Positions 1 through 13,200 of a stretch of DNA of 64,000 nucleotides are shown piece by piece. The stretch is from contig OZ037768.1 in the NCBI GenBank assembly GCA_964035545.1, positions 17,169,875 to 17,233,874 of the forward strand, read 5' to 3'. Position 1 is the first letter of the stretch. Every line of letters begins with the position of its first letter. The translations under genes were made by a program, and so were the position numbers. Below the pieces are notes generated by a model, which worked only from the letters and a program-made list of their open reading frames with translations, did not search any database and was not told the origin of the DNA. This stretch comes from Bugula neritina. Taxonomy: Eukaryota > Bryozoa > Gymnolaemata > Cheilostomatida > Bugulidae.

Positions 1-1401
1 TTTTCTTTCTGATTTGCGTAACTAGGGAAGTAGAATTTAGCCGCTTTGGAAAATTCTTTAGCTCGTTTCTTCTTATCCAAATCTTTACTGGCTAGATGGA
101 CTGGTGGAGATTCTGTAATGGAATTAACTTTACAAAAACATGTCACTGGGCATGTCTAATGTACCAGAAACTATTATTGATGAATTAGCAACTAATATAT
201 ATAAAAAAGTTATATATTTAATTTGCTTGTTATGAGTTTTGTTTTGCTCCTTTATAGACTTTCCATTCTGAATATTAAAAATATAGATGGCAGCAAATTA
301 TTGAAAAAAATTGTTAAACCTAATTGCATGTTTAACTTGGCAGAATAAAGGTGTAGATTGATATTTTTCTCCAAGTGTTCAGGTTAAATACAGCATTTAT
401 GGAAAAGTCTAGTAACCCTAGTTACATGTAGGCTATAATTTGATAGAATAAAGGTATATATTAATATTTTTCTCCAAATGTACAAGTTGTCATCATAACC
501 ATTGGTCACTGCAGCTTAGCATAATACATAATATTTAAATGTTGGCCATTATAGCACAACAATATTTTCATATTAGAACTATGTCAAGCAGGATTTCAGG
601 GACTTAAGCTAAGACAAGCCCAACACTTTGCGATATCACACTTTATAACTCCTAATGATCTTCACCACTACATCATATTGGAAAAATAATTACACGTACA
701 ATTAAGCTCATTCAAAAGTTTAACTAAATTAGTTTATGTAGACAACAATTTATTGGATCACCTGTGTTCAAAGAGGTAGGTAATTCAGGCTGCTCTACTG
801 TTAGTAATTGCCTCATCTTAGATGCAATCGGAAACTGTATTAGGTTTCCTGAAGTGTTGCTATCTATTGACTTGTTAGTAGCGGCTTGTTTCATAATTGA
901 ATTACTTTTCCTCGGGTTAAAAACTTTCCTGCCATGAAAATCCGAACTACTTCCACTAAAAGATCTTACAGCTTTCCGTTTCTGTGGATTGGGTAGTATC
1001 AAAGCATCGAGCTTAGCTTGTAGTAGTGTGTATGTGTTATTTTCATTTCCTGTTGTGCCTGGTCGTCTTATACTGTCTACTTTAGCTGTCACTTTCCTAC
1101 TGTGTGTATTTGAAGTGTCTATATTCGGCAAGGTTGTACTGTTCGATACAAAGTCAACTTTCCCTTCAGCCTCGAAATCTTCAACCTCTGCTACTGACTT
1201 TAAAGGGTCAAAACTTCTTAGTCCAAACATAGTTTGTTCACTATTCAAAGAAAATGTCAAATTTATTTCTTCTATAATGATTTGTTTGAGATCTCTGAGT
1301 GGAAGTCGATGTTGATTATTCCTTTGACTTGCCCCTGACCAGTCGAGCACTGCACGCTGCTGTTTCTTTTTCAATCTCTGATATGCCTTGGCTTTATTCA
1401 T
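1..1401 (-). CDS. Unrecognised protein, two linked exons, runs off left edge
   Basis: Two exons join in phase. Exon 762..1401 opens with ATG at 1401 (MNKAKAYQRLKKKQQ) and ends at a CAG|GTGATC donor after a one-base partial codon. Exon 1..112 follows a TTACAG acceptor whose first two bases complete that codon (E, then SPPVHLASKDLDKKKRAKEF), and it continues past the window edge. The visible 250 or so residues are Lys/Gln/Ser-rich and hydrophilic, with no domain, signal peptide or membrane span that I recognise. A stop in the ATG frame lies between the ATG and the nearest good acceptor (CTGCAG, about 1417), so either the ATG is the start or an unseen acceptor lies inside the exon. Read without splicing, the frame stops at 724, but the phase match argues that this exon is spliced. 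Function unknown. Confidence 0.55.
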
Positions 1402-2775
1402 TTTCAATTAATCTGCAGTTACAGCATTGCATGTTCAGTGAATAAAAATAAAGCAATAATTGGTTTATAATTAAAACTATTTAGTTAAGAAGTGTAACAG
1501 TGTGTTAGCTCTATTAGCGTGTAAACGTGATGAAAGTATTTGATGGTTACCTAATTACCTTTTATGTTTAATGTTACATTGTTTGCTTAGGCAATGGGTC
1601 ACCTTTTTATTAATGCTTTAAAGAAACCGAAAATTCTATAATATAATATTTCTTATGTAAAACCAACATATCATTTCTATTCAAAACTTTACCTACATAG
1701 ACACTGCATGTGTGTTGTTGGTTTAAGTTTCAAGACATGCTATCTATGACAGCATACAGTATACACCAACGCCTGGCATAAAAATGTCTGAATGTTAAAA
1801 AGTTACTCAATTATGATCTGGTGGTATTATAATGATTGTTAACAAACATTAAATTATAAACTATACGCTGCTAACAGTTGCCATGTAGTCAAAACCTGAT
1901 ACTAAAGAGTACTTCTTTAAATATGAATCTACAGAATATTGCCATTACTGCTCATTTTAGGTACCATTCCTTATGTTCCCTAACTTCTTGAAGAAAATAT
2001 ATTTACTAATAAGAAAATTGTGCTAAGTTGGCTATATCTACAAAAATTAGATATAATATTTGGTAACAGGTTATCTATCATATATAAACTTGATAGTATA
2101 GACCTATTAAAGTGAAAAGAATTCTTACCTTGGTGCTGTACAGAGACTATAATGAAACTATTTTCTCCTGCTTACAGGTAAATCACGTTCTGTCTAAATG
2201 ACACATGCTTAGAATGTGGAAAGCATACATACATCAATGTATGCTGATAAAAAACCAGGCTAGATATTATTCTTTGTTTTCAAGCTATTGAAATTAAGTC
2301 ATTTCAAGTTCAACCTTAAATCTTTGAACAATTCTGTAAGAAATAGTGTTTTTTATTACATCATTGTATTTGATGAACTCTATTTGGCTTTGTTTAGAAT
2401 AAACACCAATTCTTTCTTTTCATTCTCTTCAATTTTTTTCAATATTGTCAGTGAGGCGAAAGTGAAATCTAAACAAGCTTTGTATGTGCAAATGAAAGGG
2501 CATCTAACAGAACTGTGATGTAGGGTTATTACAACAACAGTAGAATATGAACCAGTAGACCACCTGGAGCAAGCTATATTATGTTATACAATATACAACA
2601 TCAATGAACATTGTCATGACACGAGTTTTAAGTTGCTTTATAAGTTGCATTGTTATTATTTAATACATATACAATATTACTATAATGAATAGAGAGTTTT
2701 TGCCTCGTGCTTTCTTTGCAGAAGTCTGCAGTTATTTATAATATTCGTCTAAATTTTTAATAAAAACTCACTTAC

Positions 2776-2859
2776 CACCCTTGCGATAACTTGATAATCA
2801 GATTTTAGACATTCTAAGAAATGAGCAATTTCCATGCTAACAACACGATTTTCCAACAT
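2776..2859 (-). CDS. Candidate small 5' exon, unassigned
   Basis: An ATG at 2859 opens a 28-codon stretch (MLENRVVSMEIAHFLECLKS and eight more residues) that ends exactly at a strong donor, GTG|GTAAGT. It lies upstream, in transcription order, of the unrecognised gene at 1..1401. A possible 18-nt exon at 2129..2146, with an acceptor ending TATAG and a GTAAGA donor, lies between them. Phase does not connect either exon to the ATG-led exon at 762..1401 without an unseen exon or acceptor. The composition looks coding, but it is short and could be chance. Confidence 0.25.
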
Positions 2860-2865
2860 TTTACC

Positions 2866-3000
2866 ATGACACAGCCACAATAATGATTGAATGCTCTCCC
2901 ATTGGCGATCCTCTTCCTGACACCACCAATAACCTTGCTAAAATTTGAACCCTTAACTTACCAGGCTATGCAGTGCTCTAACCATTAGACCAAAGCTGTT
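2866..3000 (-). repeat. Diverged tRNA-derived SINE remnant
   Basis: Read on the minus strand it carries the SINE landmarks seen in better copies elsewhere in the window. There is a tRNA-like head (tctaatggttagagcac), then a worn box-B region and the 'ttggtg...gaagag' body. It is strongly diverged, so its borders are approximate. Confidence 0.45.
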
Positions 3001-3951
3001 ATCTGTAAAGTGCTACCTTGTAACTTGTGTGTGTGTCAATAAGTTTTAGTGAATGGAAACTTATAGAAAAACTTTATCAAGGAATTTTGTTGAATATCTA
3101 TTCATTTGAAATTCTTAGGTACTTGTCTATAATATTATTACACTTATAAAATGAATATAATTTTACTAGGATGCATTAACTAGATGAATGTAGTAATAAC
3201 ATTTATGAGAGATGAACTCATATAGCTGCTTAAAGAATCTTTGGCACACTTTGTTTATGGTCAAAATATTCATATATATTGTAGGCATTATCTACATACT
3301 GCTTGAGAACGTTGTACATGCAGCTCATATAATTCTGTTTTATAAGAAATTCTGCGCTCATGCTGGTGATGTTTCGGATGGCCATTAAAGTTTGTGCCAT
3401 TTTAAAGCTAATAGTAAGTATTGTTGACTTACATTTCATGCTATTGTTAGCCGCTGCAACCTGCAGATTAATTGCTGAGATGGCTTGAAATTTCAAAGTT
3501 AAAGTGTTTAAGCCCCTCAGTGACTTAGGTGTGTGTCATAGCAGCTAAGAATAGCATGCATTAAAGGTTAGCAATAATAATAACTCAGCAGAGATATTGT
3601 GATTGCAGTCACTTTTTAGATTTGCCAATTTCAATTAGGAAATGATTTTAACTCTTAGGGCAACATGTTCTATGCATTTAGCAGATACAACATATCAGTT
3701 ATCACAGTGCCTGGTTATCTACCAAATGTTCTGGTTAAAGCATTAATCTAGATTGGCAATAAAATGAAAGTAGATATCCGAGATTTGCATGGAGATTCTA
3801 CATTTACTATCTAATATTACACAGATGCCTTTTTCTTAAAATCCAATCAGTAAAATTTAATTTTGGTTATAGAATTCGCAATGTTGAACACAACTGATAA
3901 TTTTCAGTAATTGCTTTAAAGTCATTGCAGCTACAATGTTATTGTCAAATG

Positions 3952-3957
3952 TTTATT
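3952..3957 (-). promoter_or_regulatory. Candidate poly(A) signal AATAAA (minus strand)
   Basis: AATAAA reads on the minus strand about 330 nt past the stop codon of the EF-hand/WD40 gene. The position is reasonable for its 3' end, but the motif is common in AT-rich DNA. Confidence 0.3.
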
Positions 3958-4287
3958 TTATTGCATAAAAATATTTAAAAAACAAACTTTCAACCAACAA
4001 ATATAAAATATTGAAAATACTTGTTAAGGTAATGAAACTGTAAATAAACAAAATAAAATATGCAAGTGTGTAAAAGCTTCAACGAGAAGCAAAAATATTA
4101 ATCTTAAATGACAATAGTATTTGTTATATTGGGGTGTAAAACATTACTTGTCATAAACCTTATATAGGCAGAACCTATAACAGGAAGTAGATACTAATTT
4201 GGAAAGTTGTTGAGCAATAAGAATAGAGAATTCATCTGTAAGCCTTGCTAGCACAGAAAGCTGTCAGAACGAGATTTAATGAGTTGT

Positions 4288-7200
4288 TTAACTAGACATC
4301 ATTTCATTAACAGTATCCAGGACAGACCTCATTGGCTTGCCTTTTCCATATCCTTTCTGATTCGTCGCTCGCTTGTCATTGTACGACAGCAGATTATACT
4401 TCTGTTGGATGCCGCTAATAGTGTTCATCGTATTGGTTGTTTTTGTTAAATCAGAAAATTGCAGGCATGGGTACACTTGAACCTAAAACATTCACATATT
4501 ATTAATAATTCATTTATTGCAGTGGTTTAGCTTTCATCAATCAAGCTATGTGCATAAAAAGTTGTGTATACATAAACTAGGCACTTTTAATCTCAATTTT
4601 GATGCCCGATGTTTCAGCAAGATATCTGGTTTGCTGAGTAATAGGAACACAGAAGAGACCTGCGTGATGTAAATGAGCTGCAAAAGCAGAATATTTTTCG
4701 ATTGAAATGTTAACATAATATACTTACTTGGCAAGTATTTTCTATATGCTTAATGGTCACTTTTGGCATTGCACGGTGTTTTCCTGGAGCTTTGAATGTT
4801 TTACCCAAGTACTTGCTTTTACTGGCATCAATGTCATTGGTAAGTGTTGGAGGATTCAAGCCATTGTCCTGAACATTGTTGAACTCCAATTCAGAAATTT
4901 CACTGCAAAGACACTTAAAGTTTTCAACAGAAATTTATAAAAGCTGTCATTGCAAAGCCATCTAGCAATTAACGAAATCAATAACTGTCCCTAGCTAAGA
5001 TATCAATTGTAGTATTTATTTAAAACAGTGTTTTAAGATTCTTGTAATAGCATTCAACTCCTAACATTACTAACTGGCATGTGTTTAACTACTTTAGATC
5101 TCTTCGCCTACATATAGTATAATATTATGTATATAATATAATGTCTCATTCAGTCAGACCTTCAAATGTGAGGCCAACACATTCCAGCTGCATTAGCAAA
5201 ACTGTTTTGCTAATTAATTAAGAATAGGTTTTTCTAAATTCTTAATTCTAACACATTTAGCATGATAGTTTTTTATTACTATAATGTGTAGACCTTTACA
5301 TTTTATAAATTGACTTCTGCTCTCTCAAGTGATACTGGAGAGAGCAGAGCTTGACCTTGACCTACTTGACATCTGCTGATGACTCATCATCCACCTCAAT
5401 ACCGGCAGCCCTCCGCTCTTGTTCTTTCTTAGCTTTAGCATGTAGTCTCATTCTAGACATCATGAATAAGGTCTTCTTCCTACCAAATATGTAGAAGAAT
5501 TGCCACTCAATATTAACTTCTAGCAACAAAAAAGTTATAATGATACATATTGTACTAAATGTAATAATTGCCTTATTTCTTAAAGTAGTTAGTGATTTAG
5601 TTATATTTGTTTTTTAGATTTGAATGTTTGTAGGCTATAGTGTGTAGTGTTGAGTTTACCCAGTGGCCTCCGTGGTGTAATGGTAGCACACTTGCAAGCC
5701 AGAGGACTTGGGCTCGATTCCCAGTGGTGGCAATTATTTTACATAGTGCGGAATTAAAATGACTAGTTCTGTGGTTCAAGATTATAATGGGAATTTAAAT
5801 GTAAGTCACCTTTATCATAATAAAAGCTGCTTATAAATTTGTTTTCATTGTGGTTGAATTAAAATTGTTACAAATTTATAGACTACTACAAACCTTAATT
5901 GTAGATATGTACTGTAGGTTTGTAAAATACAGCCAAAGACTGTAGTAGGAGTATTCAAATCAGTGGAAGAACTACCATTTGTAATCACTCAGTTAACTTT
6001 TAGAGCAGTTCTGAGCTAAACTAAATTAAATTTTGTGTGTTTTAAGAGTATTACATGTAGTTATTTGGAGTTTTAAGTAAATGAGCATTGCCAAAGTACG
6101 AAGAGCTGGAAATAAAAGAAGCTAGAGATAAACAATAACAGTGTAGATAGGACTAATCAACTACATGCACAGTGCAGGAGAACTAAGCGCTACTGTAAAT
6201 AAAGTGATAGACAGAGTAATCTGCTCACAGATACACTAATTACCTGGCACGCCAATCTCTGAAACGCTGAAAGCTAAAAGCAGCATTATATTAATATATG
6301 TACACTTGTTTTATAATAAATTTTTTTGAGAATTATCAAATAAATTATATCAAAAATTTAGTTGTAAACAAATGAATGGTTTGACTTACCTCTGCACCCA
6401 TCTAGAATTTCCACCGGCATTTAGTACTTTAAGGGTCATAGCAGACCCCTCTCTACGAATATCATCTGGTAGCCGATGACCTGGGCTAACTAGCAAGTCG
6501 TTTGGCGACCAGTTATTTTTCTGCCCAAATATCCCTGAATATATTCGTACACGCAACATGATTTTACGCAAGTCATAATTGAAGACTTCAGATTTGGAAA
6601 AATCAATTTTAACTAATACACATCTCGTTTAATATATCACTGTCATTATTCAGCTGTCAGTTAATATTTGTTTGGCATTAAACTAACAAGTGTGTAAAAT
6701 ACCAGTCTGCAAGCAGTTCCCTCATCATGCAGCTACTTTATAAACATGACTCAGGAATAACAAAGGTATAACCATTTAATAAAATGTAAAACCTTTTTGT
6801 GGAACAAGGGTAGAATTTTTAAATTTTCTACCAAGTTGCTTAAAAGTTCAACATTGCACATGCTTGCCTATATTGCAAAATGAAAAAACTTAACTACTTT
6901 CTTCTCATATAGAAAATAGCACAGAGCATGTGTTATTCAATTCCGATTCAAAAGAGCCACACCGTTGTGCCAGCATTCTTTTCACTGAACACGACAGGGG
7001 GGAGGGCTAAGAAGAGGTTGATTAGTGAATGGATATCGATGAGCAGCAATTATCTCAAAAATATGATGATATTATGTAATTTTCCAATACATAAAATAAG
7101 AATCATAGCTTTACATGCATTTTAACTGAGTTAAACACTTATTTTTACATGAATGGCCATAATTTCCATTTTCAGAGTATCTTTACACTGTGATGCATTA

Positions 7201-10200
7201 TATTTGGATACTGCCTGCATGGAACTTATTAGACCTCAAAAACACAAATTAATTTATTCTATAATTCCTACTTTCTAAGCATAGTGATAATATTATAAAA
7301 CCCTTACCTATAAAACGACCTTGAATCGTCCACAGTCTGACACTGCAATCAGTACTCGCAGTGACTAATAGTGACTGATCATTTACATACGACACACTGT
7401 TGACAGCTTTCATGTGGGCTAAAATGCAAAAAAATACAAACTATACTTGAAGTAAAAACAGTAAATTCCCACAAATGATGATAACTCACAAAATTTTAAC
7501 TAGAAAGAATCAACCAATTAGATTTCTTGTAAGAAAGACCGCATGGCACACTGTTTATGACCCAAACTTTTTTAATAAAATATTAAATATCTATTCACAA
7601 TGGAACACTTTCACATAAACATAATTATTTTATGCTTATTAAATTAAAATTTTAAAAAAGTCAGTGATATATGTGGTATAAAACAAGTTGCAAAATGTTT
7701 AAATAATCAGATACAAATTATTTACCCCTGCATAATACACAATGTTTACTTCTACATTATATGCATTATTTACCTCTATATAGGATATACTAATTATTTA
7801 CCTTTATACAATATGAAGTATTTACTTCTACATAACACACAGTATTCGCCTCTACATGGTATATGAAATACTCACGCAAGTTTATAGTCACCATCCCTGT
7901 GAGAAAACCCCTGATGAATAAGGTTTTTGTTAAATCAGGCACATGAGCAATTATGACTGAATGCTCTTCCTAATATCATCAATGGCCTTTGTCAGGGCTC
8001 AAACCCATGACTTCTTGCTTACTAGGCAAACGCTCTAACCCCTAGACCACGGCTTCTCCCTACGTGATATATGAAATACTCACCCCTAAATGAGTTGAGA
8101 ATTGGTGGAATTATGTGAGTTCTGTGAGGCTCAGACTCTGGTGGAGCCACTGCATAATGTTTCTCGTACTTCTCCTTCTGACTGGCTGACACTAATCGAG
8201 GGGGTGGATCCAGCTTCTGGTACGCAAATTTGGTAACATTTTCTTCACGTCTAAGACTAGCACTGTTACCTACAGAAACAGTAACAAAGGCAAGTCATAA
8301 GACCATATAGTTTGTGGACTTAGTTTTTATTATAATACTTGTTGAACAATTTTCTAATATAAAATTATATGGTAAATAAATTATGCTATCTTTTCTACTT
8401 TTTGATAATAAGCGTATAAGAATTTATTTAGCAAAACATCAAGCCAATGAAGTTCATAGAAATATGTAGCAATGTATTAGTGACAGCATATATACTACGT
8501 TTCTATTGCTTCAAATGAATTTTTCATTGCTGTTTGGAAACAGTTGCAGCGAATGAAACTACAACTATAAGTTACTGTAAACCACAACCACAAATCCATC
8601 CAGATAATGCCATGTAATGAAACCCAGTGATAATGCAGACCTGCAGGCTTATCTTCAGTACAGTACTCAGATATATCCCAAACTTTAACATAACCTTGAG
8701 TGTCTCCAGTTATTAAGAACTCTCCTTGGTCATCACAGCACATAGCAAGCACAGATTCTCCTGATGAAACACATAATATAAGTTAATACAATTATATTAT
8801 GCCATGTAATTAAAACGCCTTCAAATTATTACAGCACACTTTCAAAAAGTACAATAGAGATGTTTTAACCAATAAACTGAAAGTTTAAGCTGTGCTAAGC
8901 AATACAAAAATGGCATAATATTTTATTTCAGGTGACTTTGGAAATCTTTTCCAAATTTGTGAAATTACTCCAAAATATCTACTCAAAATGTTTTAATGTA
9001 TTTTATATTGATGAGCTTCATTTGCATCAAGAAATAAGTTGAAGAGCTATAAAAACTAATTATTCAATAGAATAATATAAAAATCTTGAAAGAAAACATT
9101 AGGATGCATTAACACAAGGTCAATATTTAAAAATCATTACACCTGTTATATAGTGTACCAGTATACCACTAAAATGAGTGTTATAAACATATTATTATTA
9201 AAGTCACAGAGTGTTTACCATATGGTTTGTGAGCAGCATGGAACTGTCCCAGAAGTCCTCCATCTCGGTGGACTGACCACGCCCTCACCCAGCCGTGAGC
9301 TCCACTTGAGAACAGTTGTGCCGTGTCTTTACCCTGAGTAAACCGTATACAAATTCTTTCATATAGGTTCAATATTATTACTTAAGCATCACATGCTAAA
9401 TAAAATAAATAACAACATTGCTTTATAAGCCATATTCAAGATAAACTTGGGGTACACTATCACTGTGTTTTCATGGCTTTGCATTATGCAAATGGATGCT
9501 TGTATGGGTGCAACTGTTTTAAAACATCAAATGAAAAATCCGTTTTCATAATGCGAAGCTTGGAAACACAGGGCATACGTAGAGAAGACACAAAACTTTA
9601 TTTGATTTGAGAGTAGATAACTCTTTGTTGCAGGGAATTCAAAGCTGGAGCAACTAATTCTAAGTACCTCCTCCCTGGTGGGTATAAACAGAAGTTTATC
9701 AACTGCCACATGATGTTCTTGAGCATGAGCACCAAGCTTCTCCTCCGGAGTACTTCCAGCTAACTTGCTAATCCGCTGGCGCACACGCTGCACTTCTGAT
9801 TGGATGTCCCTAACTGGAGAAGCCGAATCTGTTGGCTCAGATACTTTGGAACTCGGTTGTTCAGTTTGGTTCTGAGAAGCTGTAAACTGATTCCTAAAAA
9901 GTGAACACTACTTTATTTTAAGAGTTGTGCTCCCCTTCAAGACTTGACTTTTTACGCAGCAAAACAGTTGGCAAAACCAACTTTGCATTTCTGAGTTGTG
10001 TTCTATTTAGGTAATGTGACTTTCTCTAACTTAAATGAAGAAGTGACTGTTCACACATGATAAATATTACATTATCTCTTAGAGATGAATAAATAGTGAC
10101 ATTCTGGCCTCATAAAAAGCAAATTTCTGTTGAATCAGCTTTCTCTAGGAAAACAAGAGTTAAATATACTCCTAAATCAATTTTTTATGGGACAAAAAAG

Positions 10201-13200
10201 CTAATCAAGGTAAATTGAAGACAGTAATCTTGCAAAAGGCGTTCAGTTAAAGCATGGCCTAACACTATCTATTGGAAGCATAACTGACAAATCAAATTAT
10301 CAAAAAGAACCATTACAAAGTTTTCTTCTCATACATGATAGAAATGCAAGAGTACTACATACTCTGTTATTTTCGGAAGTGTTACTGTTTCAGGATTTTT
10401 ATTAAATACAGCTTCTTCCTGCAACTTTTGTTCCTGTTCTCTCTTTGCAGATTTTTCTTGAGGCAGTTTTGACAGCGTAATCATTGATGTTAGCTTACTT
10501 TGTAGCTTGGTCATTCTCTGCTTAAAGTAAGTCTGTGGTTTGGTGCCTATGAACAGTGTGCACAACATACTTGGGTTGCAAGAAACTTAATCTGTCCACT
10601 ATACTACAAGAACATGTCCATGCTACATTAGTTTCAGAACTAATAATACAATAGTTTGAATCTTCACGGTAATTTGGTCTATTACAAAACTACTTCTTAG
10701 AAAATAAGGGTATAGTTAAATATATTTCAGTTTTACTAGATCTTAACATGAAAGAGTATAAGAAAAAGAATTGTAGAAAAATGAAATAGTTGTTAAAAGA
10801 GATTTTGCAGTGAAAATAAAACAGTTTAAAGTGTTTAGTTGAAATGGAGAAGAAATAATTAATGGTAACTTTTTGACAAAAGGCTGCCTGCAAACAAATT
10901 ATATTTCCACTTTAATTTGTTTTTCAGCACCTTTTATCAAAATATACCAGAAAGTTTACTGAAGAGAAATCTAGACATGTGCAGCAGAACAATGATATGC
11001 GAATAAAAGAACTTGTCACATCTGGTACATAATTGAAAGGGTTTTGGCAGAAGAATACAGGAAAGTATGAGTTTAGGGACAAGGATAGAAGGTGATTAGA
11101 GATGAAAGTAACTAATACCAGTCACCTGTAATTGTTTATTGTAAGAATTATATATCCTTTGAACAATTAGATTAGCCATACTGAGTGATGCTAGACTGGT
11201 ATACCTACCTGGCCCTTGCAGTTCGATCCCTGCATAGTAAAACATTGTTGTTGAATTAATTAAATAGAACTATTTATAAACTTTTATACACAAGGTCTTT
11301 TATATACGAGTATGAAAGAGAGAAGACAATATTATGAGCTAACTAATTATGAATTACATAATGGACTTTACAAGAGATATTATGTTTTCTAAACTATGCC
11401 ATAGCTTGTGTCTATTACTCCCACTATTTTTCAAGCACCACACAGGATTTAAAAATCAAAACTAGACTTATCAGTTCCAACTTTTAGCAGCTCACACATT
11501 TACATGTTTAACTTAAAAAATACTTTTAAATAGCTCTTTTATACATGATGTGATGGTAACCAATCATCATTGAATACTTTTTAAAAACTAATCTGTATAT
11601 ATATACCTTCATGAGCGTTCAGCCTGTACAGCATGTGTCCAGTCTCCATCTCCCAGATAATGATGTCACCATCATAGCTGGAAGTGGCCACAATGCATGG
11701 GTCAGCCTGGTGGTCATCGTCCTCTGCAGGGTCGTAGAAGTCAACTGCCAGAATGTCCTCTTTGTGTTTCTTATCCCACACCTTGGCAGGCAGGTCTTCC
11801 TCCCCATCCACAAACGCCAGAACCTGCAGAGATATTTAGTATAATCACAAAAATAATGCGCCATGATTATTTTCCATAAAAAAGATGATTTTTTATTTAC
11901 ATTAAAAAAGAAGTTAAGTATAAAAAAATTGCACACCGAATTATTGTCAAAGCAACAATAAGTTTTTTTGGGAGTTTGTGGTAGAATTTATTTTTCCAGC
12001 AAACTACATTTTTAATAAATTAAAGAGTATATAGTTACAAAATTATAATCTGTCTATAAGATTGTTTGATGTTGGCATTTATTCTCTAAATAAGCATTAC
12101 AAAATAATAAATCATAAATTTTGTAACTCACAACAGTTTAATCTACTAGTAACAAGCTCTCCGCCTAATCTCAACTTTCAACCACTCAGATGCATCATGC
12201 TGACTTGCCTGCCTGTTCCAGCCGGTTATTAGGATACGATCTCTGGGGCAGCACAAGCTCGTGATTTCTCTGTCCAGCTCTGTCTCAACATCCCATAAAC
12301 ATGCTCCGTTGTTGAAGTTCCACACCTTGACAGAGCCATTCCTAGCCCCAGTGATCAGCCTCCTTAGACTAGGATCAAACTGCATGCAGGTGATTTCTAC
12401 CCCCACTTCCTCACAGTCGCCTGTTGTGTGTACAGATATATATAACCTGGCTTAGTTCAACAAGGCATCAATATTTACTTTGTCTTAATTAGCTAAAACC
12501 ACTACTAAATTCAGCTCTAAAATTCTTAATAATTCAAGAAAAGAATGAAGATTCAAAAGTTTTCTGACATGTAACATAGTTTTACTGCAATAAAAACTTG
12601 ATAATATTAAGCATTATCTTGTATATAGCTAGATCTCATAAGAGAAAGCAAAATATTTGCATACATAATTTAAAGCTGAAAGATCCAGTGTTTCAAACAT
12701 TTTGCCTTTCTCTAGTGTAAAATATATTTGAAAGTATGCTAGAATATTAGCTTTCCTAACTGCATGAAAAGTGCTATAAGTTACAGAAAACATTAAGCAA
12801 CCTACTAAAAGTAGGAAGCAATCTCACCATGCATGTGCTACATTTGTCATTTGTAAAGCAGCAGCTTCTTTGATATTACAGTGTTGACTAAACATTTTAT
12901 AAGTCTCAAGAAGGATATTATGGGATATATGTTAAGGCTGACATAGTCAACCAACTCATACAGAACTAATTTAAGCTGCTTTCAAAGAAATAGTTAAGAT
13001 GCTGAGCAAATTGTTTACTAAAACCTGATACATAAAAGCTACTGGCTCACTGAGTGTGGTGCAATAAGTTGAAAGAAACACAACAGACCCACCACTTATC
13101 TGACTATGTGCATTCTTAAACTGTATCACTTTTTCACCATTCTCAATATTCCAACAGATAATGGTAGAGGCTTGGCAAGCACTAACAACGACGTTGAATA

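Larger units (their letters stand above)
1402..4287. other. Intergenic stretch
   Basis: No confident gene apart from the candidate exon at 2776..2859. It holds a worn, reverse-oriented tRNA-derived SINE remnant (about 2866..3000) and a possible poly(A) signal for the EF-hand/WD40 gene at 3952..3957. Nothing else stands out. Confidence 0.5.

Noticed and set aside
3230-3496. Minus-strand frame of 88 residues (ending EYFDHKQSVPKIL), perhaps a terminal exon after a TATTAG acceptor
   Set aside because: It looks somewhat protein-like, but no upstream exon in matching phase and no family was found.
5655-5735. Working tRNA gene
   Set aside because: The anticodon arm does not fold and a related copy exists near 55200, so a SINE head is more likely.
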